DNA from: Ruminococcus sp. YE71
GTDB lineage: Bacteria > Bacillota > Clostridia > Oscillospirales > Ruminococcaceae
Assembly: GCF_900119155.1 (NCBI RefSeq)
Contig: NZ_FPIR01000004.1
Coordinates: 213,263 to 277,262, forward strand
Direction: 5' to 3'
DNA length: 64,000 nucleotides
Position numbers and translations under genes: made by a program. The number at the start of each line of letters is the position of its first letter. Position 1 is the first letter of the stretch. Of the stretch, positions 25,389 to 34,558 are shown one piece after another. The notes beneath the pieces are model-generated. The model was not told the origin of the DNA, searched no databases, and was given only the letters and a program-made list of their open reading frames with translations.

Positions 25389-28300
25389 ATGAACGTGACC
25401 AGTTCACTAAATAGAGGAGGGAAACTGTCGCTCGCGATAAAGCGTACTGCCGCATCTGCTCTGGCAGGAGCAATGTTAGTCAGCGGAATGCCTGTAATAA
25501 ACGCTTCTGCCTCGGCCAATCCGCCCGCACCGCCCGAAGACAAAGCCCCTGTGCCCGAATATAAAATCACAGTCGATTACAATGTTGTCAATGACTATGA
25601 TGACGGCACTAAGTCCGGTAATGTTATCTACATAAGAACACGATATCCCGAAATAGATAATTTCAAAAATCAGTATTGCGGAGGTCCGGAATACGATTCG
25701 CAGTCTCTCAAGAATGCTGCAAAAACAACGGGCAAGCATAGCTGGTCCTTTACAGCAAAGGGCGTTCCGTATGAAGTCGGATACTGCAGTTACGGAAAAA
25801 CCAAAGATGTCAGCGAATGGTATATCACAAAGATAACCGTTGAGCCCGTTAATATTGTTGCGGGAAGCGGCAAGCCGAAATCAGTTGTTTTCTGGGAAGG
25901 TACGTTTGGTACAAAGACCAAAGGCATCGGCGGAAAGGCAATGTCCTCCCATATGATAATCAATGACTACGGAGTTCCCGAGCTGAAATCGTGGGAAGGC
26001 ATCGAACTCAAGACCGACAAGTATTTCGACAAGATCAAACTCGGTGTCACTGACGGTCCCTATATCGACGGTGTCACCGCGCTTGAATCAGAATATACCG
26101 ACGTTTACGTGCCCGACTACCCCGGAACACATCAGACTTATGAAGTTACCGGCGGTGTATCATACGACCAGTATGGTGCAGAATATGTGGATCAGACAGG
26201 TGTATACACTACAGACCACAAGGGCGTTTACTATCAGAACGGATCGTTCTTCCTTACAGGTGACGCAAATGCCAAAGAGGATTACACGGTAACTGTCACC
26301 AAGACCATGCACTACGGTTTCAGCAACTCAGAATATAAGGCAACAAAATCCTTCAAAGTGCATACTTTTGATTATACCGTAAACTTCATAGACGGATACG
26401 GCAAGACCTTAAAGTCCGAAGTCGTAGACTACGGCGGATCTTCAACTCCTCCGAGCGTGCCCAAATACATTCGCAAAGGCAACTCATTCTGGAAGTTCTC
26501 CTACTGGAACGGTTCTTACAAAAATCTGACGTATGCAAAAAAGATCTGCGATGTCGATGCAGATTACTATTACTGCTCTCCGTTCTTCAGCGGAAGCGGT
26601 ACCGAAAATGATCCTTATCGCATCGAAAGCCCCCTCCAGTGGGAACAGATGAGCGAATACTGCAAGTCGGTCGACACCAGCAAAACCTATTTCAAGCTGG
26701 CAAAGGATCTGACAGTTGATACCATGGTCGGCAATCCCGACTTCCCGTTCAAGGGCATTTTCGACGGCGCAGGCAATACCCTGACCCTGAATTATGACAC
26801 CTCCGAAGAATTCACTGCTCCGTTCCGCTACACAAGCGACGCTGTTATCAAGAATCTGCATACCGCAGGTACTGTCAAGACAAGCAGCAAGTACGGCGCA
26901 GGCGTGATCGCACACAGCTTCAAGAACACCAAGATCGAGAACTGCCGTTCCAGCGTTACCATCGAGAGCACTGTTGACGGCGACGGTTCCCACGGCGGTC
27001 TGGTGGCAGTTGCAGGAAAGGATGCGGAAGACACCCTCGACATCATCGGATGCCTCTTCGACGGCAAGTTCCACGGCAGCAAGACCATCAAGTGCGGCGG
27101 CTTCATCGGTTGGAGAAACAAGGCGGCAGTTATCAGAGACAGTATCTTCGATCCTTCCGAGATAACCTCCAACCAGTCTGACTGCGCTATGTTCGGACGC
27201 AACAAGGTAGATACCGACAACAGCTACTACCTCTCTGCTTTCGGTTTCGATACAGGCAAGCAGTGGCTCGCAGGTCACACCATCCTGACAGGCAAGAACA
27301 CCGAAGTTGAATTCGAGAACGAAGGCAAGGAATACAATGTCAGCGGAATCACTTCCTACGGCACAGGCCTTCTCTACAACGGCAAGAAGTACGCAGGCAA
27401 GGGCGAGACCGTTTCGCTCAAGCTCGGCAGCACCGCTCCCGATGGCATGACCTGCACAGGCTACACCGTAAACATCGGCGAACTCGAAGGCTCGGGAAGC
27501 TCCTACAAGCTCACCATGCCCGACACCGATCCTACCGTATCAGCGGTATTTGACAAGACTCACGTTCACATCTATCACGACAAGGTAACAAAGCCTGCTA
27601 CCTGTACCGAGGACGGTATCATCACCTATTCCTGCGACTGCGGCGATTCCTATACCGAAGTTATCCCCGCGCTCGGCCACGATTTCAGCGACAAGTGGAC
27701 TATCGACCTTGAGCCGACCTGCACAGAGCCCGGTATCAAGTCCCACCACTGCAAGCGCTGCGATGAGACCAAGGACGAAACAGTGATCCCCGCACTCGGC
27801 CACTCCTGGGATGAGGGCGTTGTGACTAAGGAAGCTACTCTCGACGAGGACGGCGAGATCACTTACACCTGCACCGTATGCGGCGAGACAAAGACAGAGA
27901 TCATCCCCGCTAAGCATCACTACTTCGATGAACCCGAGTGCAAATGGGAGAAGAACGGCAACACATATACCGCAAAATTCAACTTCACCTGCAAGGACTG
28001 CGGCGAGATCATCAGCTATGACGCTGACGTTACTTCCGAGACCGCTGACGGCAAGATCACCTATACCGCTGTTGTTACCGTAGCAGGTAAGCAGTATACC
28101 GATACTCTCACCGTCAACGAGACAGAAGACTATACCGCTCCCGAGATCACAGCTGAAAACGGCGCCAACGCTGTAAAGCTCAGCTGGACAGGAGTCGAGG
28201 GCGCTGATAAGTATGCAGTCATCGCATATGTGAACGGCACCTGGACAAAGCTCGCTGAGGGCAACACCAATACCTATACCATCAAAGACCTGAAGGCTGG

Positions 28301-28658
28301 CGTAAAGTATAAGGTCGCTGTCATCGCACAGGTCGGCGGAAAGTGGTATTACGATGTTTCCAACGCGATCATCGTAGCTCCGAAGGCTGAGGTATATCCC
28401 GAAGCCAAGGCAGAAGTTCAGGGCAACGCGTTCAGACTCAGCTGGACGACCGTTCCCAACGCACAGAAGTACGTTATCGCATACACCACCAACGGCAAGA
28501 CCTGGAAGGTATTGAAGGCAGTTGACGCGAACACCACTTCGTTCACCTGCAAGAATATCCCGAACGGCACCTACTACCTCGCAGTCGGCGCGTATGTAAA
28601 CGGCAAGATCGACACGAACGGCCTCAACAACAGAGCCGTAAAGGTAGTCATCAAGTAA
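25389..28658 (+). CDS. Large secreted multidomain protein with GLUG-like, Cys-rich and fibronectin III domains
   Basis: A 1089-residue exported protein. Residues 1 to about 42 are a signal peptide ending INASASA. An N-terminal region of unknown fold precedes a block at about 400-620 that begins GSGTENDPYRI and contains GGLVAVAG and GGFIGW elements like GLUG/adhesin beta-solenoids. Residues about 730-870 contain repeated CxC/CxxC modules ending in PALGHDF or PALGHSW, common in Ruminococcus surface proteins. Two fibronectin III domains occupy about 917-1000 and 1004-1089. No catalytic motif, dockerin or sortase signal is seen. A role in adhesion or cell-surface structure is inferred. AGGAGG precedes the ATG. 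Confidence 0.85.
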   Translation: MNVTSSLNRGGKLSLAIKRTAASALAGAMLVSGMPVINASASANPPAPPEDKAPVPEYKITVDYNVVNDYDDGTKSGNVIYIRTRYPEIDNFKNQYCGGPEYDSQSLKNAAKTTGKHSWSFTAKGVPYEVGYCSYGKTKDVSEWYITKITVEPVNIVAGSGKPKSVVFWEGTFGTKTKGIGGKAMSSHMIINDYGVPELKSWEGIELKTDKYFDKIKLGVTDGPYIDGVTALESEYTDVYVPDYPGTHQTYEVTGGVSYDQYGAEYVDQTGVYTTDHKGVYYQNGSFFLTGDANAKEDYTVTVTKTMHYGFSNSEYKATKSFKVHTFDYTVNFIDGYGKTLKSEVVDYGGSSTPPSVPKYIRKGNSFWKFSYWNGSYKNLTYAKKICDVDADYYYCSPFFSGSGTENDPYRIESPLQWEQMSEYCKSVDTSKTYFKLAKDLTVDTMVGNPDFPFKGIFDGAGNTLTLNYDTSEEFTAPFRYTSDAVIKNLHTAGTVKTSSKYGAGVIAHSFKNTKIENCRSSVTIESTVDGDGSHGGLVAVAGKDAEDTLDIIGCLFDGKFHGSKTIKCGGFIGWRNKAAVIRDSIFDPSEITSNQSDCAMFGRNKVDTDNSYYLSAFGFDTGKQWLAGHTILTGKNTEVEFENEGKEYNVSGITSYGTGLLYNGKKYAGKGETVSLKLGSTAPDGMTCTGYTVNIGELEGSGSSYKLTMPDTDPTVSAVFDKTHVHIYHDKVTKPATCTEDGIITYSCDCGDSYTEVIPALGHDFSDKWTIDLEPTCTEPGIKSHHCKRCDETKDETVIPALGHSWDEGVVTKEATLDEDGEITYTCTVCGETKTEIIPAKHHYFDEPECKWEKNGNTYTAKFNFTCKDCGEIISYDADVTSETADGKITYTAVVTVAGKQYTDTLTVNETEDYTAPEITAENGANAVKLSWTGVEGADKYAVIAYVNGTWTKLAEGNTNTYTIKDLKAGVKYKVAVIAQVGGKWYYDVSNAIIVAPKAEVYPEAKAEVQGNAFRLSWTTVPNAQKYVIAYTTNGKTWKVLKAVDANTTSFTCKNIPNGTYYLAVGAYVNGKIDTNGLNNRAVKVVIK

Positions 28659-28691
28659 AGCCTCCTCAAAAGAATATACTATGTTCAATAG

Positions 28692-28735
28692 TATAAAGAC
28701 CGACAGTTTCCACGGAAGCTGTCGGTTTTTTTCAC
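28692..28735 (+). terminator. Rho-independent terminator
   Basis: ACCGACAGTTTCC pairs with GGAAGCTGTCGGT with one bulge, followed by seven Ts, about 40 bp after the stop of the secreted protein. Confidence 0.9.
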
Positions 28736-28960
28736 GAGGACAAAACCATTGTCCGACCCGCAAAACGAAGCGTCCCCCACTCACGACCGTCTTTGGAAAG
28801 GGGTTTTGGGGAGAAACCTTTTTCCAGCCGTGCGAAGCTAAGGCGGACGTGCGAAGCTAAGGCGGACGTGCGAAGCTAAGGCGGGTTTCCAAAAAAGAAA
28901 ACCCGCACTCAGCAAACCGTTTCTTGTCAGGATATGACAAAAGTGCATTGGGTTTGGGGT
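28736..28960 (-). repeat. Intergenic D-type module in reverse orientation
   Basis: Contains three tandem 19 bp units (28829-28885) reading CGTGCGAAGCTAAGGCGGA, flanked by GGGAGAAACC and AAAACCCGCACTC, which are the reverse of the modules after glgA and pulA. A hairpin-like TTGTCAGGATATGACAA follows. No gene is seen in this gap. Confidence 0.7.
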
Positions 28961-29063
28961 CGCAGGAGCGGGTGGGGTGGGTTTATGTGTCAGCATTATT
29001 TCAACAAAACTGTTTAAGATGTACAAAAATCTGTGTTTATTTTAAAAATTATTGCACAAAGGC

Positions 29064-29092
29064 TGGACATCCGCTGATAAAGGTGATATAAT
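29064..29092 (+). promoter_or_regulatory. Promoter of the first PAS-GGDEF gene
   Basis: TGGACA (29064-29069), 17 bp spacer, TATAAT (29087-29092), with GGTGA before the -10 box. Confidence 0.8.
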
Positions 29093-29125
29093 TATATTAT
29101 AGCAAATATTGAGGAGATGGTTTCC

Positions 29126-30709
29126 TTGTACTTTGATATGCTCCATATCTATATCATAAGTAACGATCAAGAGCTTGAACAGATGCTCAGCCGCACCGAA
29201 CCGCCCGAGGACTGCGGATTTGAATTCACAACAGTAAGCTCGGCATACGACCTCGGCACACTGCCGCCCGACTCGGCGGTCATCGTCGATGGCATCGACA
29301 GTGCCGCAGACACGCTGTTCTCATACGACAAAAAGCTCGTTCTGCTGTCCGACGCACCGAGCCTTGAATACGCCGACGATGCCCTGCTTTTCCGTGCGGA
29401 TGCGCTGTGGGTCATGCCCGATGTCATCCCCGACCGCAGACTTCTGTCGGCATATTTCAGCGCTCTTGCGTCTCAGATGAAAACGGAATCCGATCTCCGC
29501 AAGCAGACCATCTGCTTTGAGACGATGGCCGACTCCATCCCCGACCTCATGTGGTTCAAGGACACGGAGGGTGCGCACATGATGGTCAACGACTCCTTCT
29601 GCCGCGCGGTGGAAAAGACCAAGGAGCAGATATACAAGCGCGGCCACTACTACATCTGGGACATCCCCGAGGAAGAGTACGAAAAGGGCGAGTACGTCTG
29701 TCTCGAATCGGAAGAGGTCGTGATCGAAGCGAAAAAAACCTGCCTTTTCGACGAGAAGATAAAGACCAAGAGCGGTCTGCGGATGTTCCGCACCTATAAA
29801 TCCCCCCTCATCGACCGCGACGGCACCGTATTCGGCACCTGCGGCGTGGCACACGATGTTACCGAATCGAAGAACGTCAAGGGCGAGATGGCAGGAATCC
29901 TCGAAAGCCTGCCCTATGCGGTGTTCATCAAGGACTCGAACGGCACGGTCATAAGCGTCAACGCCTACTTCAACAAGTATTTCGGCGGATACGAACCAGT
30001 GCTGGGCAAGAATTTCAACGAGTGGAAGAAGAGATGTCTCGGCTACTCGGTGACGACTTCGGGCGGCAGAGAAGAGACGCGTGTGAACGTCGGCGGCGAG
30101 GAAAGAGTGCTGATCTACGGCGAAGAACCCCTGACCGACGTGTTCAGCGAGCAGATAGGCACTATCTGTATGTACCGCGACGTGACCGACGAGCGCCACC
30201 TCGAACGCCAGACAAGAGAACTGAACAACACCGATTTCCTTACGGGACTTGACAATATGCGGTGCCTTACCGCACACATCGGCGAACTGCGGCAGGCAGA
30301 CCGCCTGACATTCATCGCCTTCGACATCGACAGGCTGACGGATGTCAACGATAAGTACGGCTTCTTCCTCGGTGACGAGGCTCTCGTCATCGCGGCGCAG
30401 ACTCTGCGCTCCTGTTTCTGGGGCGAGACGGTGCTGCGTTCGGGCGGCGACAAGTTCATCGTGGTCTGTACCACGGAGTTCACCGATACCGAGCTCAGAC
30501 AGCGCATAGAAAAAGCACTTGAGAACGCACGCCGCAGCTTCGCGGCTCACGAACGTCTCAGCGGTCTTTCGTGCAGCGCAGGCGCTGCAACAGCGTTAAA
30601 GACCGACGGCTACGACATCGACCGCCTGATGAAGGACAGCGCATCGGCACTCTCCGAAGCGAAATCCTACGGCGGCGGATGCTGCGTGATATACGGAGAG
30701 GAACTGTGA
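29126..30709 (+). CDS. PAS-PAS-GGDEF protein with degenerate active site (GGDKF)
   Basis: A protein of about 527 residues. The N-terminal 115 residues are receiver-like but lack a clear phosphorylation site. Two PAS domains follow (DSIPDLMWFKDTEGAHMMVN and LESLPYAVFIKDSNGTVISV), then a GGDEF domain (FDIDRLTDVNDKYGF). The active-site loop reads GGDKF, so the catalytic Glu is replaced by Lys and cyclase activity is doubtful. I chose TTG 29126, nine bases after GAGGAG; ATG 29117 directly abuts that site. It is a paralogue of the gene at 32359 and may be co-transcribed with the PPK2 gene 51 bp downstream. Confidence 0.88.
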   Translation: MYFDMLHIYIISNDQELEQMLSRTEPPEDCGFEFTTVSSAYDLGTLPPDSAVIVDGIDSAADTLFSYDKKLVLLSDAPSLEYADDALLFRADALWVMPDVIPDRRLLSAYFSALASQMKTESDLRKQTICFETMADSIPDLMWFKDTEGAHMMVNDSFCRAVEKTKEQIYKRGHYYIWDIPEEEYEKGEYVCLESEEVVIEAKKTCLFDEKIKTKSGLRMFRTYKSPLIDRDGTVFGTCGVAHDVTESKNVKGEMAGILESLPYAVFIKDSNGTVISVNAYFNKYFGGYEPVLGKNFNEWKKRCLGYSVTTSGGREETRVNVGGEERVLIYGEEPLTDVFSEQIGTICMYRDVTDERHLERQTRELNNTDFLTGLDNMRCLTAHIGELRQADRLTFIAFDIDRLTDVNDKYGFFLGDEALVIAAQTLRSCFWGETVLRSGGDKFIVVCTTEFTDTELRQRIEKALENARRSFAAHERLSGLSCSAGAATALKTDGYDIDRLMKDSASALSEAKSYGGGCCVIYGEEL

Positions 30710-30760
30710 CCCGTAACATAAACGCCGCATCATGATACAACTGCAAAGGAGGTCAGGGCA

Positions 30761-32260
30761 ATGCTTGAACAGATAGAACAGCGCAAAACCAAAAAGACCG
30801 AGGCGGCTGACGAACTGAACGCCATGCGCGAGGAACTTATCGACCTTGCGAATGCGGCTAAGGCTTCAAAGCTGCCCGTTATAATCACCATAGACGGCTG
30901 GTCTGCGGCAGGAAAGGGCTCGCAGATAGCAAAGCTCATAAAGTATATGGACCCGAGATTCTATGACGTTGAGTCGATACGCACCCCGTCTGCCGAGGAA
31001 AAGCGTATGCCCTGGCTGCACCGCTACTGGCGCAGGCTGCCGAAACAGGGCGAGTTCCTCATTCTGGACGGCAGCTGGTATCACGACACCGTCAAGCCCC
31101 TTGTCTACGGCGACATCGACAAGGATACCTACAAGGAACGCCTTGACGATATAAACGTGCTGGAGCGTCAGCTGACCGACGACGGTTACCTGCTGATAAA
31201 GCTGTTCCTGCACATCACCTGCGACGAGCAGAAAAAGCGCATCGAACGGCTGGCGGCTAATCCCTACACCGCCTGGCGTGTCGATGAACAGGACTTCGCG
31301 GACAACAAGATATACGACAAGTTCTTCAAGCGGTACGACAAGACCCTGACCCGCACAAACACCGAATATGCGCCCTGGCACATCATCCCCTCGAACGACA
31401 AGACTACCGCTCAGTTCGAGATAATGCGCATCGTGACCAATGCGGTCAAGGGGGCGGTCACCGCAAAGGCGGCAGGCACAAAGTACGCCGAGACCCCCGA
31501 ATTTACGCCCTGCGATGTCAAGCCCGAGAAGTTCAGGCTCGTCAAGACCAAGAAGCTCGCAGATACGGACATGGACAAGTCGCTGACCGACAAGGAGTAC
31601 GGCGAAAAGCTCAACAAGTATCAGGACAGGCTCTTTGAGTTGCAGAACATCTGCTATCAGCGCAAGATACCCGTGGTCATCTGCTACGAGGGCTGGGACG
31701 CGGGCGGCAAGGGCGGCAACATCAAGCGCGTTGCGGCGGCACTCGACCCGAGAGGCTACGAAGTGAAGCCGATAGCCGCTCCCGAACCGAGCGAGCTGGC
31801 GAGGCACTACCTGTGGCGTTTCTGGAACAGGCTGGAGAAGGACGGCCATTTCACCATCTTCGACCGCACATGGTACGGCAGGGTGATGGTCGAAGTGCTC
31901 GAACACCTCACCCCCGAAACACGCACCGAGATGGCCTATCAGGAGATAAACGAGTTCGAGAAGATGCTCACCGAGTGGGGCGCGGTCGTTATCAAGTTCT
32001 GGATAAACATCGACAAGGACGAACAGCTGCGGCGCTTCACCGAACGTCAGAACACCCCCTCGAAACAGTGGAAGATAACCGACGAGGACTGGCGCAACCG
32101 CGAGAAGTGGGACGAATACGAAAAGGCTGTCGATAAGATGATAGAGCTGACTTCCACAGATTTCGCGCCCTGGACGGTTATCGAGGGCAACGACAAGAAG
32201 TACGCGAGAGTCAAGGCGCTGAAGACCATCTGCCGCGCTCTCGAAGAACGCATCAGATAA
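30761..32260 (+). CDS. pap: Polyphosphate:AMP phosphotransferase (class II PPK2, two-domain)
   Basis: A 499-residue enzyme that moves phosphate from polyphosphate to AMP, making ADP. It contains two fused PPK2 domains, as in known class II enzymes. Domain 1 has GWSAAGKGS (Walker A) and LDGSWY; domain 2 has YEGWDAGGKGGNIKR and FDRTWYGRVMVE, the better-preserved catalytic half. AAAGGAGGT precedes the ATG. It lies between two PAS-GGDEF genes, an arrangement that hints at coordinated control of polyphosphate or nucleotide state and cyclic-dinucleotide signalling. Confidence 0.93.
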   Translation: MLEQIEQRKTKKTEAADELNAMREELIDLANAAKASKLPVIITIDGWSAAGKGSQIAKLIKYMDPRFYDVESIRTPSAEEKRMPWLHRYWRRLPKQGEFLILDGSWYHDTVKPLVYGDIDKDTYKERLDDINVLERQLTDDGYLLIKLFLHITCDEQKKRIERLAANPYTAWRVDEQDFADNKIYDKFFKRYDKTLTRTNTEYAPWHIIPSNDKTTAQFEIMRIVTNAVKGAVTAKAAGTKYAETPEFTPCDVKPEKFRLVKTKKLADTDMDKSLTDKEYGEKLNKYQDRLFELQNICYQRKIPVVICYEGWDAGGKGGNIKRVAAALDPRGYEVKPIAAPEPSELARHYLWRFWNRLEKDGHFTIFDRTWYGRVMVEVLEHLTPETRTEMAYQEINEFEKMLTEWGAVVIKFWINIDKDEQLRRFTERQNTPSKQWKITDEDWRNREKWDEYEKAVDKMIELTSTDFAPWTVIEGNDKKYARVKALKTICRALEERIR

Positions 32261-32285
32261 AAAACGCGGAAAATATGATACTATG

Positions 32286-32314
32286 TTGACAAATTGCTCC
32301 GCTTGTTATATAAT
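32286..32314 (+). promoter_or_regulatory. Promoter of the second PAS-GGDEF gene
   Basis: TTGACA (32286-32291), 17 bp spacer, TATAAT (32309-32314), located 25 bp after the PPK2 stop. Confidence 0.85.
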
Positions 32315-32358
32315 TGTATATGACTGACAATCTCTACACTCCCAAGGAGGGCAGACCG

Positions 32359-33867
32359 ATGATACAGCATAAGATCATCATTTCCGATATAAACAGCCTG
32401 CTCGGGCAGGCAGGCGGGCTCTCGGGTGCGGCTTTCGCTGACACGAAAACGCTCACACCGCCCGACGACGGCGTGCTTCTCGTCGTGACCAACGACCACG
32501 AGACCGCACGCAAAGCCGTTTCCGACGAAACGGGAAAGGTCTATACCATTTTCGTCGAGGCGTATGCCGACGTTAAGGATATAGCAGGCAAACTGCTCGA
32601 CATCCGCCACCCCGACGAACCCGCGGAACTGCTGGCGATAAGCGTTTCAAACGCCGTCGGAAAGATACGCAGCGAGCTCGACCTGTGGTTCTACAGACAC
32701 ACCCTCGAGACCACCATCGACACCGTTCCCGATATGCTCTGGTACAAGCGTCTCGACGGCATACACATGATGGTTAACGACGCCTTCACAAACATCGTCC
32801 ACAAATCAAAGGAGGACGTGGCGGGCAAAGACCATTTCTACATCTGGGACGCTCCCCGACCCACCGAAGGCAACGAATTCACCTGCGCCGAGAGCGAGGA
32901 GATAGCCATCAGCACGGGTCAGACCTATATCTGCGACGAACCCGTCAAGACCCGCGACGGCATGATGCAGCTCGTCACCTACAAAACGCCGCTGTACGAT
33001 AAGTTCGGCACGGTTTTCGGTACGGTGGGCGTGGGTCACGATGTCACCAATTTCAGCAGGATGGGCATCGAACTGTCGATACTCATCGAGAATATGCCGT
33101 TCCCGATGACGATATTCTATTCCGACTGGAAGATACTGAGGATGAACTCCCTTTTCAGGGAAATACTCGGGGATGACTACACCGACGATTTCGACTACAA
33201 GAGCTGGAAACTCACAAAGCCGATACCCGCAGGCACTCAGCACGCCGACCCGAAAAAACATTCGGTGACCCGCGAATACCGCGTGGAAGTCGGCGGCGAA
33301 CTGCGCTCGTATATCTTCACGGAGCTTGAGATACACGACTTCTTCGACAATATCACGGGCTATCTCTGCACGATGCAGGACGTGACCTATCAGCGCGCCT
33401 ACGAGAATTCGATAATCAAGGCGGCGAATACCGACATACTGACGGGTATGTACAACCGCAGGTATTTCTATCAGCTGCTCGGCACAAGACGCGGACTGAG
33501 ATATCACCTCATATATCTCGACCTCGACCACTTCAAGCAGATAAACGACAACTACGGTCACACAGTCGGCGATGAGGTGCTCGTCAAGACCGCCGAGCTG
33601 ATACACGAACATTTCCCCGACGCTATCTCCGCCCGTCTCGGCGGCGATGAATTCGCGCTGGTGGATGACCTTCACTCGGCAGACTACCTGACAGTCCAGT
33701 GCGAACGTTTCAGAGACGATGTCGAAAACTCCTTCGCAGAGTACGACCAGGGGACGTCCGTGAGCATCGGCATAAGCTACAACGACGGCACAACCAAAAA
33801 CATCGACGAACTTATCCACGAAAGCGACGAACGTATGTACACCCAGAAACGCTCAAAACCCAAGTGA
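32359..33867 (+). CDS. PAS-PAS-GGDEF diguanylate cyclase
   Basis: A 502-residue paralogue of the 29126 gene with the same plan. It has an N-terminal divergent receiver-like part, PAS 1 (TVPDMLWYKRLDGIHMMVN), PAS 2 (IENMPFPMTIFYSDWKILRM) and a GGDEF domain (YLDLDHFKQINDNYGH). Here the active site RLGGDEF is intact, while the RxxD inhibitory site is absent, so it is predicted to make cyclic di-GMP without product inhibition. The start is ATG 32359 behind AAGGAGG; an earlier in-frame ATG at 32314 lies on the -10 box and is rejected. Confidence 0.92.
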   Translation: MIQHKIIISDINSLLGQAGGLSGAAFADTKTLTPPDDGVLLVVTNDHETARKAVSDETGKVYTIFVEAYADVKDIAGKLLDIRHPDEPAELLAISVSNAVGKIRSELDLWFYRHTLETTIDTVPDMLWYKRLDGIHMMVNDAFTNIVHKSKEDVAGKDHFYIWDAPRPTEGNEFTCAESEEIAISTGQTYICDEPVKTRDGMMQLVTYKTPLYDKFGTVFGTVGVGHDVTNFSRMGIELSILIENMPFPMTIFYSDWKILRMNSLFREILGDDYTDDFDYKSWKLTKPIPAGTQHADPKKHSVTREYRVEVGGELRSYIFTELEIHDFFDNITGYLCTMQDVTYQRAYENSIIKAANTDILTGMYNRRYFYQLLGTRRGLRYHLIYLDLDHFKQINDNYGHTVGDEVLVKTAELIHEHFPDAISARLGGDEFALVDDLHSADYLTVQCERFRDDVENSFAEYDQGTSVSIGISYNDGTTKNIDELIHESDERMYTQKRSKPK

Positions 33868-33873
33868 CGCATA

Positions 33874-34083
33874 GAGAGTGCGGGTCTTGACTGCGGGAAA
33901 GCCGCCTTAGCTTCGCACGTCCACGGCTAGAAGAAAAGTTCTCCCCCAGACCCCATTCCAAAGACTTTTAATATATCATTTGTCGGATGTGGAGGGAACG
34001 TCTGACTTTCACCGCTTCAAGAGATATGTTCTATTTTTCCAAGATGGCTATGTAGGGCGGGGGCTTGCTCCCGCCGTTTTTTT
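33874..34083 (+). repeat. Intergenic D-type module downstream of the PAS-GGDEF gene
   Basis: Contains GAGTGCGGGTCTTGACTG, one copy of the 19 bp CCGCCTTAGCTTCGCACGT unit, GGCTAGAAGAAAAGTTCTCC, CCAAAGACTTTTAATAT, a block with ACGTCTGACTTTCACCGCTT, and ends in the hairpin GGCGGGGGCTTGCTCCCGCC followed by seven Ts (about 34055-34081). The whole is alignable with 36004-36275. Confidence 0.8.
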
Positions 34084-34130
34084 ATGCCTTGAAAACGCAC
34101 ATCACACCTATCCAAAAGATATCCGTCTCT

Positions 34131-34352
34131 TTAAGGCAACACCGCACAACAACCGGCTCGCGCCTTTGCACGTCATATGCCGTATCAAGCATAAGCTTGA
34201 TACACATATTATTCCGTCAGATTGCCCAAATTCTCCTTGACTTGCGTCAGCAAGCCTGCGTCGAATTTAGACAATCTGACGAAAAATCTGTGGCACCAGC
34301 TTCGCTGGTGCGGCGCATCTGACGCACAATGGTCGTGCGGTATTGCCTTAAA
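34131..34352. repeat. Dispersed palindromic repeat, family A (complete copy)
   Basis: A 222 bp element with near-perfect ends TTAAGGCAACACCGCAC and, inverted, GTGCGGTATTGCCTTAA. Inside are segments CCGGCTCGCGCCTTTGCACG and CTTGACTTGCGTCAG shared with the 1787-2101 copy, plus a GCACCAGCTTCGCTGGTGC hairpin. No transposase ORF is present; the small ORFs here translate the repeat. Confidence 0.82.
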
Positions 34353-34479
34353 TGTCGAGAGCCTGTCTTCTGAATCACATCTATCGGATGACAATATTAA
34401 AAGTTTTAGGAAAGGGGTTCCCACAAGAATCCCCGCACTCGTGAAGCGAAAAAAATCGTCAAAAAAGTTTAAATATGTA

Positions 34480-34508
34480 TTGACGATTGTGACAAAATAT
34501 GTTATAAT
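34480..34508 (+). promoter_or_regulatory. Promoter of glgA
   Basis: TTGACG (34480-34485), 17 bp spacer, TATAAT (34503-34508), 50 bp before the start codon. Confidence 0.85.
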
Positions 34509-34558
34509 TTGTATAACAGGTTTGTGTAAATTCTGCAATTGATTCAGGAGGTACTTGC

